From positions 11,357 to 22,358 of the forward strand of contig MGSU01000007.1 of the NCBI GenBank assembly GCA_001799195.1: a stretch of DNA of 11,002 bases, given 5' to 3'. Below the pieces are notes generated by a model, which saw only the letters and a list, made by a program, of their open reading frames with translations, was not told the DNA's origin and did no database searches. Of this stretch, positions 1 through 6,143 are shown piece by piece. Source of the DNA: Deltaproteobacteria bacterium RIFOXYA12_FULL_61_11. GTDB taxonomy: Bacteria > Bdellovibrionota_F > JAHFAK01 > YA12-FULL-61-11. The position numbers and the translations under genes were made by a program. Positions within the stretch are counted from its first letter, which is position 1. Each line of letters opens with the position of its first letter.

Positions 1-9
1 ACGTCATGC

Positions 10-2805
10 TTGCCAAAGCCGTCCCGGGGTTCTAGGGTCGAACCGAGCGAGGATGAGCGGAACCGGCTCGCGGACGAATCGAGGCGAGGTATGGAGTTGA
101 TGGAGAAATGGTGCGAGGAGGGCCGCAGGAGCCTGCCCGAGGGATTTACGCTCCGTGCGGGCTATCCCAACCAGCGCAGTCTGCAGCAGTGTCGTGCCAG
201 ACGAGGGTTGGAGCCGGGAACCAAGGTTTTGGCAGGCTATCGCGCTCCGATCGTTCGTTGCCGACTATCGGGCGAGGAGCGACCTCGGGAGTTCGAAGTC
301 CGTGAGGTCGACCTGCCTATGTTACTCCACGAAGACGAGCAGCAGGCTCGTACCCACCTCTGGTTATTGCTCCGCTCCAGGCAAGGGGACGGAGAGGCGC
401 GACAGGTTCTCGAACAGATCCAGACCGAGGCCAATGAGACCACGAACCAGTATCTCTGCGACCGGAAGAGCACCGAGGACGACTACCTGGTGCCGTGCAC
501 CAGTGAGATCCAACACCGCGAAGCGACGATCAGCCACAAGGGTACCATCCTGCTGCGGTTGTGCCAGCAGGGATTTTCCGTGCCCGATTTCGCCATCATG
601 ACGGCGAAGAGTTACCTCTTGCCGCCTTCTGAACGCGAGGAACTCATCGTCCGAGTGTTCGAAACCCTGGAGGGGTTCCAACTCCCCACCTTCGGCCCGC
701 GTAAGCAACCCTTGGTCATTGCCCTGCGTTGCGCCATGCCGGTCTATATCCCCGGTATCATGTATACATTCCTCAACGTCGGAGTGACCACCGAGACCTT
801 CGACAAGGTGAGCGATTACTATGGGTCGGTCCCTGCGCAACGCATGTTCCTCAACAATCTCGGCAATTATCTCATGTGCCATGACCCGCGACTCTACAGG
901 GAGTTGGTCGAGGAGTTGCGGTTACAGCGCGCTACCGACGAGATCGCCGAGACCTTGCAACAGGTGAAGGAACTGGTTCTAGCCCTCGACGAGCGGTTCC
1001 TCCATGATGCTCGTTACCAGGCCGATTATTTCATCCGGCAGGCCTATCGTTACTACGACGACAACCAGGACCTCCTGCGCACCTTCGCCTGCCGCTCCGA
1101 TCACTATCCTTCGGTGATCTTCCAACGCATGGTCTGTACGGTGCGGGCGCCGCGGTCGCATGTCGGGGTTTTGCACAGTCGCAATCCCTTGGCCGGAAAA
1201 GGCATGCAACTCCATCTGGCCCGCGATATCTTCGGCGAAGAGATCATGACCGGACTCGTAGAACCGGAAGAGGTGAATTTCGTAGAAGCCGAAGAAATCA
1301 TTGACAGCTTCCCCGGGGTGCATCACTTCTCCGCGCTGGTCCCGGGTCTGGAACAGCTCTTTGCCGGGCCAGCCACGGTCGAATTCGCGGTCGAAGCAAC
1401 CGAACGCTATGAATTGTTCGCCTTACTCCAGCTCAACGAGGCCAATCTCTCGGGACGGGCTGCCTTTCTTGCCATCATGGACCTCTATCGACGCGGTCTG
1501 ATCGATCGGCAACGAGCTATCGAGCTGATCAGGCCCTACCACTTCACCCAAGTCGAATCCGGGACCATCTCCGAAGCCAGTCTGAACACGCTTCGCTCCT
1601 TCAGTCAGGGGGTTTCGATATTACCTCGTACCGCGGTCAGCGCTCGAGCCGCCTTCTCGACCACCAAAGCGCTCGAGTACAAGGAGGAAGGAGAGAAGGT
1701 CTGTCTGTTCAAAGACCGTCTCCTCCCGACCGATACCGTCATTTTGCGGGAAATGGATGCCATCATCTGCCTCACGCCGGCTGCCATCCATGCAGTTACC
1801 GTGTGTCAGGGCTATGGCATCCCTGGACTCCTCAGTCTGGGCAGGTTCGGCAATTCCTTTGGCCGGGACGAGCACGGCAGCCCTTGTTTCCTCAACCAGG
1901 CAGGTGAGCGTATCCATGAGGGGGACTGGGTTACCATCAGTAGCCGCCGACAGCTCCTCTATGTCGGGCGGGCAGTGTACGAACAGGCGAGGTTGTTGCG
2001 CTACCTGGCCGGAGAGACCGTGGAACTCAACGCCGAGGAGCGTACGCTCTATGCTGCTCTGGCCAAGGCCTATTTGGACTACCACCGGCTCGTGGAAGAC
2101 CTGGAACCCGGAGCCGTCGCCTCGCTGAACGATCTGGTCCGGCTGGTACGCACCGAGTTCAAACATCAGCCTGAGCGACAACAGCAATTGGTCAATGAAC
2201 GCTACGAGCGTGACCCGGAACACTACCTCGACGAGGTGCTGGCCTGCGAGATGGGGAACCACCTCAATCAACAGACCGTCTACCTGTTGCTCACCCCCGA
2301 ACGCCGGATTGATTTCTTCCACCGCGCGCTGCGCCGTTGCAAGGAATGCGGCCTCAGCGGCTTGGCGGCTGGTTCCTTCGTCCTGGGCCGCTTCGTCAAC
2401 CAACAGCATCCCGTGACCTTCTGGCAGGCCATGGACGAAGAGGAGATCTCACGGATGCTCGACGAGTGGGTGCGTTTCGAACAGTACATGAAGGTGCTGC
2501 ACCTGGTCGGGGAGAAGGAGGTGGGACGAGTACGGCAACAACTCGACGGGGTCTCCGTCGTGCCTCTCGAGATCAATACCGCTCGGTTGCGCCATTTCGT
2601 CCCCCTCAAGCTGGCAGGAAAGAATCTCGAAATCGCCGCGGCGTCCTTGTCCGAGGGGGCGAATCCTCAAACCCGCAAGGTGATCGAACTGCTCCTGGAA
2701 CCGTTCGGCGTCTTCTATCGCTACGATGCGGCGTGGTCCCTCGGGCAACTCGAAGAACTCTGCCGCAAGGAAGGTGTGTCCATGCCTTCAGCCGAGGACT
2801 GCTAG
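10..2805 (+). CDS. PPDK-like dikinase-family protein without the PEP/pyruvate barrel, novel C-terminus
   Basis: The middle of this 931-residue protein follows the PPDK order. HKG (K177) matches the GGKGA loop. RCAMPVYIPGIMYTFLNVG (240-258) matches the RSGA..MPGMMDT..NLG segment, keeping the ATP-binding arginine (R240). RNP..G (391-396) and GEEIMTG follow, then a linker like PPDK's before LQTR, and a swivelling domain LTPAAIHAV with candidate phospho-acceptor H594. In the family, ATP phosphorylates this histidine, which passes phosphate to an acceptor. PPDK residues are replaced: TGE reads AGK, AQGED reads IFGEE, QTR reads QLN, and the Gly-Gly and Thr-Ser before the histidine are missing. About 150 extra residues precede HKG. 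After about residue 660 there is no PEP/pyruvate barrel (no CRTEHMF-like motif) but an unrecognised, mostly helical-looking region with C777-x-x-C780. Start uncertain: TTG at 10 opens the frame, no in-frame stop lies to its left, and ATG at 91 has a good ribosome site. Acceptor and activity are unknown. Confidence 0.8.
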   Translation: MPKPSRGSRVEPSEDERNRLADESRRGMELMEKWCEEGRRSLPEGFTLRAGYPNQRSLQQCRARRGLEPGTKVLAGYRAPIVRCRLSGEERPREFEVREVDLPMLLHEDEQQARTHLWLLLRSRQGDGEARQVLEQIQTEANETTNQYLCDRKSTEDDYLVPCTSEIQHREATISHKGTILLRLCQQGFSVPDFAIMTAKSYLLPPSEREELIVRVFETLEGFQLPTFGPRKQPLVIALRCAMPVYIPGIMYTFLNVGVTTETFDKVSDYYGSVPAQRMFLNNLGNYLMCHDPRLYRELVEELRLQRATDEIAETLQQVKELVLALDERFLHDARYQADYFIRQAYRYYDDNQDLLRTFACRSDHYPSVIFQRMVCTVRAPRSHVGVLHSRNPLAGKGMQLHLARDIFGEEIMTGLVEPEEVNFVEAEEIIDSFPGVHHFSALVPGLEQLFAGPATVEFAVEATERYELFALLQLNEANLSGRAAFLAIMDLYRRGLIDRQRAIELIRPYHFTQVESGTISEASLNTLRSFSQGVSILPRTAVSARAAFSTTKALEYKEEGEKVCLFKDRLLPTDTVILREMDAIICLTPAAIHAVTVCQGYGIPGLLSLGRFGNSFGRDEHGSPCFLNQAGERIHEGDWVTISSRRQLLYVGRAVYEQARLLRYLAGETVELNAEERTLYAALAKAYLDYHRLVEDLEPGAVASLNDLVRLVRTEFKHQPERQQQLVNERYERDPEHYLDEVLACEMGNHLNQQTVYLLLTPERRIDFFHRALRRCKECGLSGLAAGSFVLGRFVNQQHPVTFWQAMDEEEISRMLDEWVRFEQYMKVLHLVGEKEVGRVRQQLDGVSVVPLEINTARLRHFVPLKLAGKNLEIAAASLSEGANPQTRKVIELLLEPFGVFYRYDAAWSLGQLEELCRKEGVSMPSAEDC
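81..93 (+). promoter_or_regulatory. Ribosome binding site and alternative ATG start for the PPDK-like gene
   Basis: GAGG at 81-84 lies six bases before an in-frame ATG at 91, and a second AGG sits closer to it. This would give a 904-residue protein starting MELMEKW. The 27 codons between TTG 10 and this ATG have mostly G or C in third positions, so they may also be coding. No ribosome site for TTG 10 can be judged because only nine bases precede it. Confidence 0.4.
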
Positions 2806-2840
2806 GGCCTCTTCTCAGCGTTTCAATTCCTTCTCGAAGC

Positions 2841-2864
2841 AGAAAACCAGACGTTTGCCTTTTT
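2841..2864. terminator. Weak stem-loop and T-run between convergent genes
   Basis: The 102-base gap between the convergent stops (2805 and 2908) holds AAAC-cagac-GTTT followed by GCC and five T on the plus strand. Read on the minus strand, the same short stem is followed by TTCTGCTTC. The stem has only four firm pairs, so an intrinsic terminator is possible but weak. Nothing else was recognised in the gap. Confidence 0.25.
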
Positions 2865-2907
2865 ACCGCAACGAGTTGGCTCCAAGGCTGAGTTTGATCA
2901 CTAGACG

Positions 2908-3720
2908 TTACGTCCTCAATGGTCGGGAGGAAGTTGAACCGAGATGTCGGCGGCGGGCGATGAGGGCCGCGCCGAGGGCTCCGACCAGATCCGGCCGGGG
3001 AGGGACCGAAATGGGAAGGCCGAGTTCTTCGGATAGAGCTCGGACCACGCCCGCGTTGTGAGCTACCCCGCCCGACATCGAAATAGAGAGGCCGGTGAGG
3101 GAAGGGGCGACTCGTCTGACCAACCCGGCCGTGCGGACGGCGATGGCGCGATGCAGCCCCCGTACGATGGAGGGCACTGCGGTTCCCCCTGCCAGGAGGG
3201 AGACTACTTCACTCTCGGCGAAGACGGTACACATGCTGCTCAAGGCCGAGGTGCTGGTGGTCGCGGCGTCGAGGTCCTGGAGTTCGGTGACCTCGATTTC
3301 GAGAGCCCGGGCCATGGCTTCGAGAAAACGTCCGGTGCCCGCGGCGCACTTGTCGTTCATGGCGAAATCCAGCACCTTGCCGGCGTCGAGGCGGATGGCC
3401 TTGCTGTCTTGACCGCCGATGTCGATGAGCAAGGTCGTGCGGGGCAGGAGGTCGGCGATGCCCTCGGCATGACAGGTGATTTCGGTCACCGCGGCCAGGC
3501 GATCAGCGACCCGATCGCGGCCGTAACCAGTCGAAACCACGACGACCTGAGCAGTAGAGGGGGGGTCGAGCGCGGCCAGGACTTCGGTCCTGGCCCTGGC
3601 TATGGCCTCGAGATTGCGCGCGCCCGTGGGGACGACGGCTCCGGCCAGGAACCGGCCCTCGCTGTCGATTGCAACCGCGTCGCAGGTCAGACTGCCGATG
3701 TCGAGGCCGAGGTAGATCAA
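2908..3720 (-). CDS. 2-hydroxyacyl-CoA dehydratase activator (ASKHA ATPase, HgdC/BcrD-type)
   Basis: This 270-residue protein matches the activator (archerase) family, whose homodimer holds one [4Fe-4S] cluster and uses ATP-driven opening to inject a low-potential electron into the dehydratase. Visible motifs are the first ASKHA phosphate loop LGLDIGSLTCDAV (4-16), the second loop IDIGGQDSKAI (99-109), NDKCAAGTGRFLEAMA with C125, SMCTVFAESEVVSLLAGG with C164, and the late motif MSGGVAHNAG (215-224). The two cysteines are 39 residues apart, the same spacing as Cys127 and Cys166 of the Acidaminococcus fermentans activator. The start is TTG at 3720: its TTG overlaps the TGA of the upstream gene (TTGA) and GAGG sits seven bases before it. 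The frame is open further upstream, but that part reads as a shadow of the neighbouring subunit gene. It is the last gene of the operon. HgdC-like and BcrD-like roles cannot be separated by eye. Confidence 0.93.
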   Translation of the reverse strand: MIYLGLDIGSLTCDAVAIDSEGRFLAGAVVPTGARNLEAIARARTEVLAALDPPSTAQVVVVSTGYGRDRVADRLAAVTEITCHAEGIADLLPRTTLLIDIGGQDSKAIRLDAGKVLDFAMNDKCAAGTGRFLEAMARALEIEVTELQDLDAATTSTSALSSMCTVFAESEVVSLLAGGTAVPSIVRGLHRAIAVRTAGLVRRVAPSLTGLSISMSGGVAHNAGVVRALSEELGLPISVPPRPDLVGALGAALIARRRHLGSTSSRPLRT

Positions 3721-4961
3721 GGTAGGACCTCGGCCGACAGTTCCCGCCGTTGGAGCAGGAGTTCGACGAAGGCCTGGAGTCGGGTACGGACCTGTCCCTC
3801 GGAAAAGTTCCGCGAGTCGATGCAATCTACCTCCAGGTTGAGGACCGGGACCTCGGCCCTGCGCAACCCGCGTTCGATCAGGCCACGGCTCCCGGTCCCC
3901 TGCTTGCAACCGAAGTGGCAGGGGTTGATGACCCCGTCCACGCGATAGCGCCGGACCAGGTCGAGGAGATGGGCGATTCGCACTTCGGCGGTGCCGCTGT
4001 AAGGGTGGAAGAGGATGCGTTCGGCCAGGCTCTGCAAGGGGTTCTCGGGATCCAGCGGAGGCCAGGTGATGTCGTTGAACTCATCGGCCACGATGACGGC
4101 ACCGTAGTCGGTTTCCAGGTCTTCGATCAGCTTGGACTTGAATTGCAGGCGGTTCTGCAACCACAGCAGCCGCAAGCGTTCACCGGTCTTCGGAGGGCGC
4201 TCGGCGCGGAGACGCAACTCGTCAAGCCAGGCGCCGGCCACGGTCTCGGCTTCGGCAGTCCCGAAGAACAGGGGCAGGACGATACCCAGGTTCTTGAGTT
4301 CGGTGCTGCGGATGGGCGAGGGCACGTCGGTGCAGCGTTCGAACACCTCGACCAATGAGGCCCGGGTGCGGTTCGAGGCAAGGATTGCCTCCGCCAGATC
4401 GGCTTCTGCCAGCCGGCGTCCGGTGATCGCGGAGACGTGGAGGACCAGTCTTCCGAGTTGGCGGGTCACGTACGAGGTGGCGGCTTCGCTGCGGTCGGTC
4501 GGCACATGGAGGACGAAGGGGCTGCGGCCGAGGATGCGCGAGGCGCTCTCGAGAGCGTACATGCCCGCGCTGCAAGGCTGCGAGGTCGCCAAGAAGAGGC
4601 GTGGCGGTGGTAACAGACGAGAGGTGATCACGCCGAGCGCGGCGCGGTGGTAACCGCAGGAGTCGGAAGAATAGCCGCATTGCTCGGCCGCCTCGAGCGT
4701 GGGGACGACCAGCCCGGCCGAGGCGAGCACGCCGCCGATGAATTCCGGATAGCACGCGGGGACGCCCATGGCGTTGAGGAGTTCGAAGGGAGTAGCGACT
4801 CCGCACCAGGCGGTCACGACCTCGGGATCACACAGGCGTCTGGCAAGACGCATGGCGGCCAGCGCAAAACGTTTGCGCGGGTTGGGCGCCTTGCCCTCGG
4901 CTTCGAGCTTGGCGGTCAAACCGTCGATGGTGGCGTCGAGGTAGGCGAGGACCTGGCTCAT
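3717..4961 (-). CDS. 2-hydroxyacyl-CoA dehydratase / benzoyl-CoA reductase-family subunit (larger, 414 aa)
   Basis: This is one of two different cluster-binding subunits of an activator-dependent enzyme that dehydrates 2-hydroxyacyl-CoA or reduces an acyl-CoA. Family signatures are VPACYPEF (68-74), YSSDSCGYHR (97-106), INPCHFGCKQGTGSRG (345-360), VPVLNLEVDCIDSRN (371-385) and the closing EGQVRTRLQAFVELL (388-402). Seven cysteines lie in or near these blocks: C70, C95, C102, C130, C348, C352 and C380. Some should bind the [4Fe-4S] cluster. The length fits the larger subunits of this family (roughly 400-430 residues). The start is ATG at 4961: it forms an ATGA overlap with the upstream stop and has GAGG six bases before it. 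The open frame further upstream overlaps the neighbouring gene and carries no family motif. The substrate cannot be read from sequence. The number of cysteines leaves open a more complex cluster, as in double-cubane relatives. Confidence 0.9.
   Translation of the reverse strand: MSQVLAYLDATIDGLTAKLEAEGKAPNPRKRFALAAMRLARRLCDPEVVTAWCGVATPFELLNAMGVPACYPEFIGGVLASAGLVVPTLEAAEQCGYSSDSCGYHRAALGVITSRLLPPPRLFLATSQPCSAGMYALESASRILGRSPFVLHVPTDRSEAATSYVTRQLGRLVLHVSAITGRRLAEADLAEAILASNRTRASLVEVFERCTDVPSPIRSTELKNLGIVLPLFFGTAEAETVAGAWLDELRLRAERPPKTGERLRLLWLQNRLQFKSKLIEDLETDYGAVIVADEFNDITWPPLDPENPLQSLAERILFHPYSGTAEVRIAHLLDLVRRYRVDGVINPCHFGCKQGTGSRGLIERGLRRAEVPVLNLEVDCIDSRNFSEGQVRTRLQAFVELLLQRRELSAEVLP
3718..3731 (-). 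promoter_or_regulatory. Ribosome binding site and coupled TTG start of the activator
   Basis: On the minus strand GAGG (3731-3728) precedes TTG (3720-3718) by seven bases, inside the last codons of the upstream subunit gene. TTG and the upstream TGA share two bases, which implies translational coupling. This decides the start, because the next residues, IYLGLDIGS, are the family's usual N-terminus. Confidence 0.75.
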
Positions 4962-6019
4962 GCGACACCTCGAGCGGTCAGGAGTTCGGCGAAGGCCTGC
5001 AGGCGGGTCCTCGCTTGGCCGGGGAGGTTCGGGCCGGCCTCGCCCTCCAGGACGAGCAGCGGACAATTGGCTTCCTGGAAGGCCCGGCGCAATTCCGGCA
5101 CCTTGGCCAGATAGGGATCGCAGTACTTGAGCGTCAGGAGCACCGCGCCGCGGGCCGAACATGCATGTGCGGCGGCGAGATGATGGGCGACCAGGGTGGA
5201 GGATCGTTCGCAGCGGCACAAGGTGGGACAGGGACTGCGGCCGAGCAACGCCGAAGCATAGGCCTCGAGGAGCGCCGGGGTGGAGAGCTCGGGAGCGAGC
5301 GCGAAGGCTACCTCGTGGGGGCGGTAGGCATCGCAGGTGCCGAGTCCGGTCACGGCAAGGCCGGCTTCGACCACCAGGTCGAAGTAGCGGGGATCGGGTT
5401 GGATAGTGCCGAAGAGATAGACCGGCACCGTGTTCGGATCCCTTGGAAGGGGTGGAGGTGCCAGGAAAGCGTCGATCCGTTCCAGGGCCTCGCCGACCGG
5501 GAGGTCGGTCAATTCCCGGAGCACGTTCATTGCTCCGGCAGGACCGGTCCGCACACCCTCGGTATGCACCTGGCCGCGGAGGCGTTCGAGGTGTTCGGCA
5601 AGCTCGTTCCGGAGAGCCAGACTCCGGTACAGGGCGTGCGCATGGAGCGGCCTACCGGTCAGTTCGGTCAGGCGCTGGCCGAGTTTAATCAGGCTGGCCG
5701 CGAAATAACGCATGCCTTCTTCGTCGGGACAAACGGGCAAGTCGAGGACCAGGACCCGGGCAGGTCCCCACGTTTCGAGCAGGGCGTCGGCCATGCGGCG
5801 CATGGCATCGCAGGAGACCACGACCAGGAAGAGGTCCTGGGGATCTGGCCAGGAGAAAATCCTCTCGAGAACCCCCTTGACGTGACCACACAGGTTGTCG
5901 TGGAGCATGCCCCCCGCCACTGCCGGGTCCTTCGCCGAGGGGACCAGCCGGCGTGACGTCAGACCAAAGGCATCGAACAGGGCCAACGGAGCGAAGGAAC
6001 AGGCATAGAGGACGGCCAT
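4958..6019 (-). CDS. 2-hydroxyacyl-CoA dehydratase / benzoyl-CoA reductase-family subunit (smaller, 353 aa)
   Basis: This is the first gene of the operon and is distantly related to the second subunit. The N-terminus MAVLYACSFAPLALFDAFGL matches the family opening (a Cys, Pro, then a hydrophobic stretch ending in Ala-x-Gly). Further motifs are DNLCGHVKG with C44, LVVVSCDAMRRM with C70, TLKYCDPY with C300, CPLLVLEGEAG (319-329) and the closing QARTRLQAFAELL (335-347). C44, C70 and C300 are the best candidates for three cysteine ligands of the [4Fe-4S] cluster. The start at ATG 6019 is chosen because GGAG stands six bases before it; GTG 6043 and ATG 6025 in the same frame have no properly spaced site. 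The C-terminus resembles that of the next gene at both DNA and protein level, indicating an old duplication. In the family, the two subunits form a heterodimer served by the activator. The substrate is unknown. Confidence 0.88.
   Translation of the reverse strand: MAVLYACSFAPLALFDAFGLTSRRLVPSAKDPAVAGGMLHDNLCGHVKGVLERIFSWPDPQDLFLVVVSCDAMRRMADALLETWGPARVLVLDLPVCPDEEGMRYFAASLIKLGQRLTELTGRPLHAHALYRSLALRNELAEHLERLRGQVHTEGVRTGPAGAMNVLRELTDLPVGEALERIDAFLAPPPLPRDPNTVPVYLFGTIQPDPRYFDLVVEAGLAVTGLGTCDAYRPHEVAFALAPELSTPALLEAYASALLGRSPCPTLCRCERSSTLVAHHLAAAHACSARGAVLLTLKYCDPYLAKVPELRRAFQEANCPLLVLEGEAGPNLPGQARTRLQAFAELLTARGVA
4959..4971 (-). promoter_or_regulatory. Ribosome binding site and ATGA start/stop overlap
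   Basis: Minus-strand GAGGTG (4971-4966) precedes ATG (4961-4959). The TGA stop of the upstream subunit gene occupies 4960-4958, giving a four-base ATGA overlap. This is a typical sign of translational coupling, as expected for two subunits needed in equal amounts. Confidence 0.8.
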
Positions 6020-6029
6020 GACCATCTCC
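6017..6029 (-). promoter_or_regulatory. Ribosome binding site deciding the first dehydratase subunit start
   Basis: Minus-strand GGAG (6029-6026) is followed by ATGGTC and then ATG at 6019-6017, a spacing of six bases. The nearer ATG at 6025 directly touches the GGAG and is an unlikely start. Confidence 0.6.
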
Positions 6030-6068
6030 GGACCGGACTTCACGAAAGGGCAGAGTCTCCTCTTCTCA

Positions 6069-6087
6069 GGGACTTGTCAATCGTCCC
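6069..6087 (-). promoter_or_regulatory. Possible operon promoter: TTGACA inside an inverted repeat
   Basis: Minus-strand TTGACA (6080-6075) is a perfect match to the sigma-70 -35 box. It lies 55 bases upstream of the first subunit ATG. It sits between the arms GGGAC (6087-6083) and GTCCC (6073-6069), an arrangement that could let a repressor or redox sensor cover the -35 box. No good -10 box follows at 16-18 bases (GACTCT is the nearest), so the call is tentative. The rest of 6020-6143 holds no gene that I can see. Confidence 0.3.
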
Positions 6088-6143
6088 CGGGCTAGTGTCA
6101 TTCCCGAGATATGGAGAGGTTCTCTGTGCACTCACTTCTTCTG

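Noticed and set aside
6-8. ATG at the left edge as the start of the PPDK-like gene
   Set aside because: It is in a different reading frame from the PPDK-like protein.
1621-2409. Minus-strand open frame inside the PPDK-like gene
   Set aside because: It is antisense to the phosphohistidine domain and the following region, with no domain of its own and no ribosome site that I could identify.
10-2805. Ordinary pyruvate phosphate dikinase or PEP synthase
   Set aside because: No PEP/pyruvate barrel or CRTEHMF-type motif follows the phosphohistidine domain, and several catalytic signatures are altered.
3721-3909. N-terminal extension of the activator upstream of TTG 3720
   Set aside because: The added residues are Pro/Arg/Gly-rich, overlap the end of the subunit gene, and are absent from the family, whose proteins begin right at the LGLDIGS loop.
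3058-3948. Long plus-strand open frame opposite the activator
   Set aside because: It is antisense to a gene with unmistakable ASKHA and cluster motifs. Its low-complexity Gly/Arg/Asp composition is typical of mirror frames in high-GC genes.
4962-5219. N-terminal extension of the larger dehydratase subunit
   Set aside because: It overlaps the conserved end of the upstream subunit and is Arg/Pro-rich. ATG 4961 has a ribosome site and an ATGA overlap.
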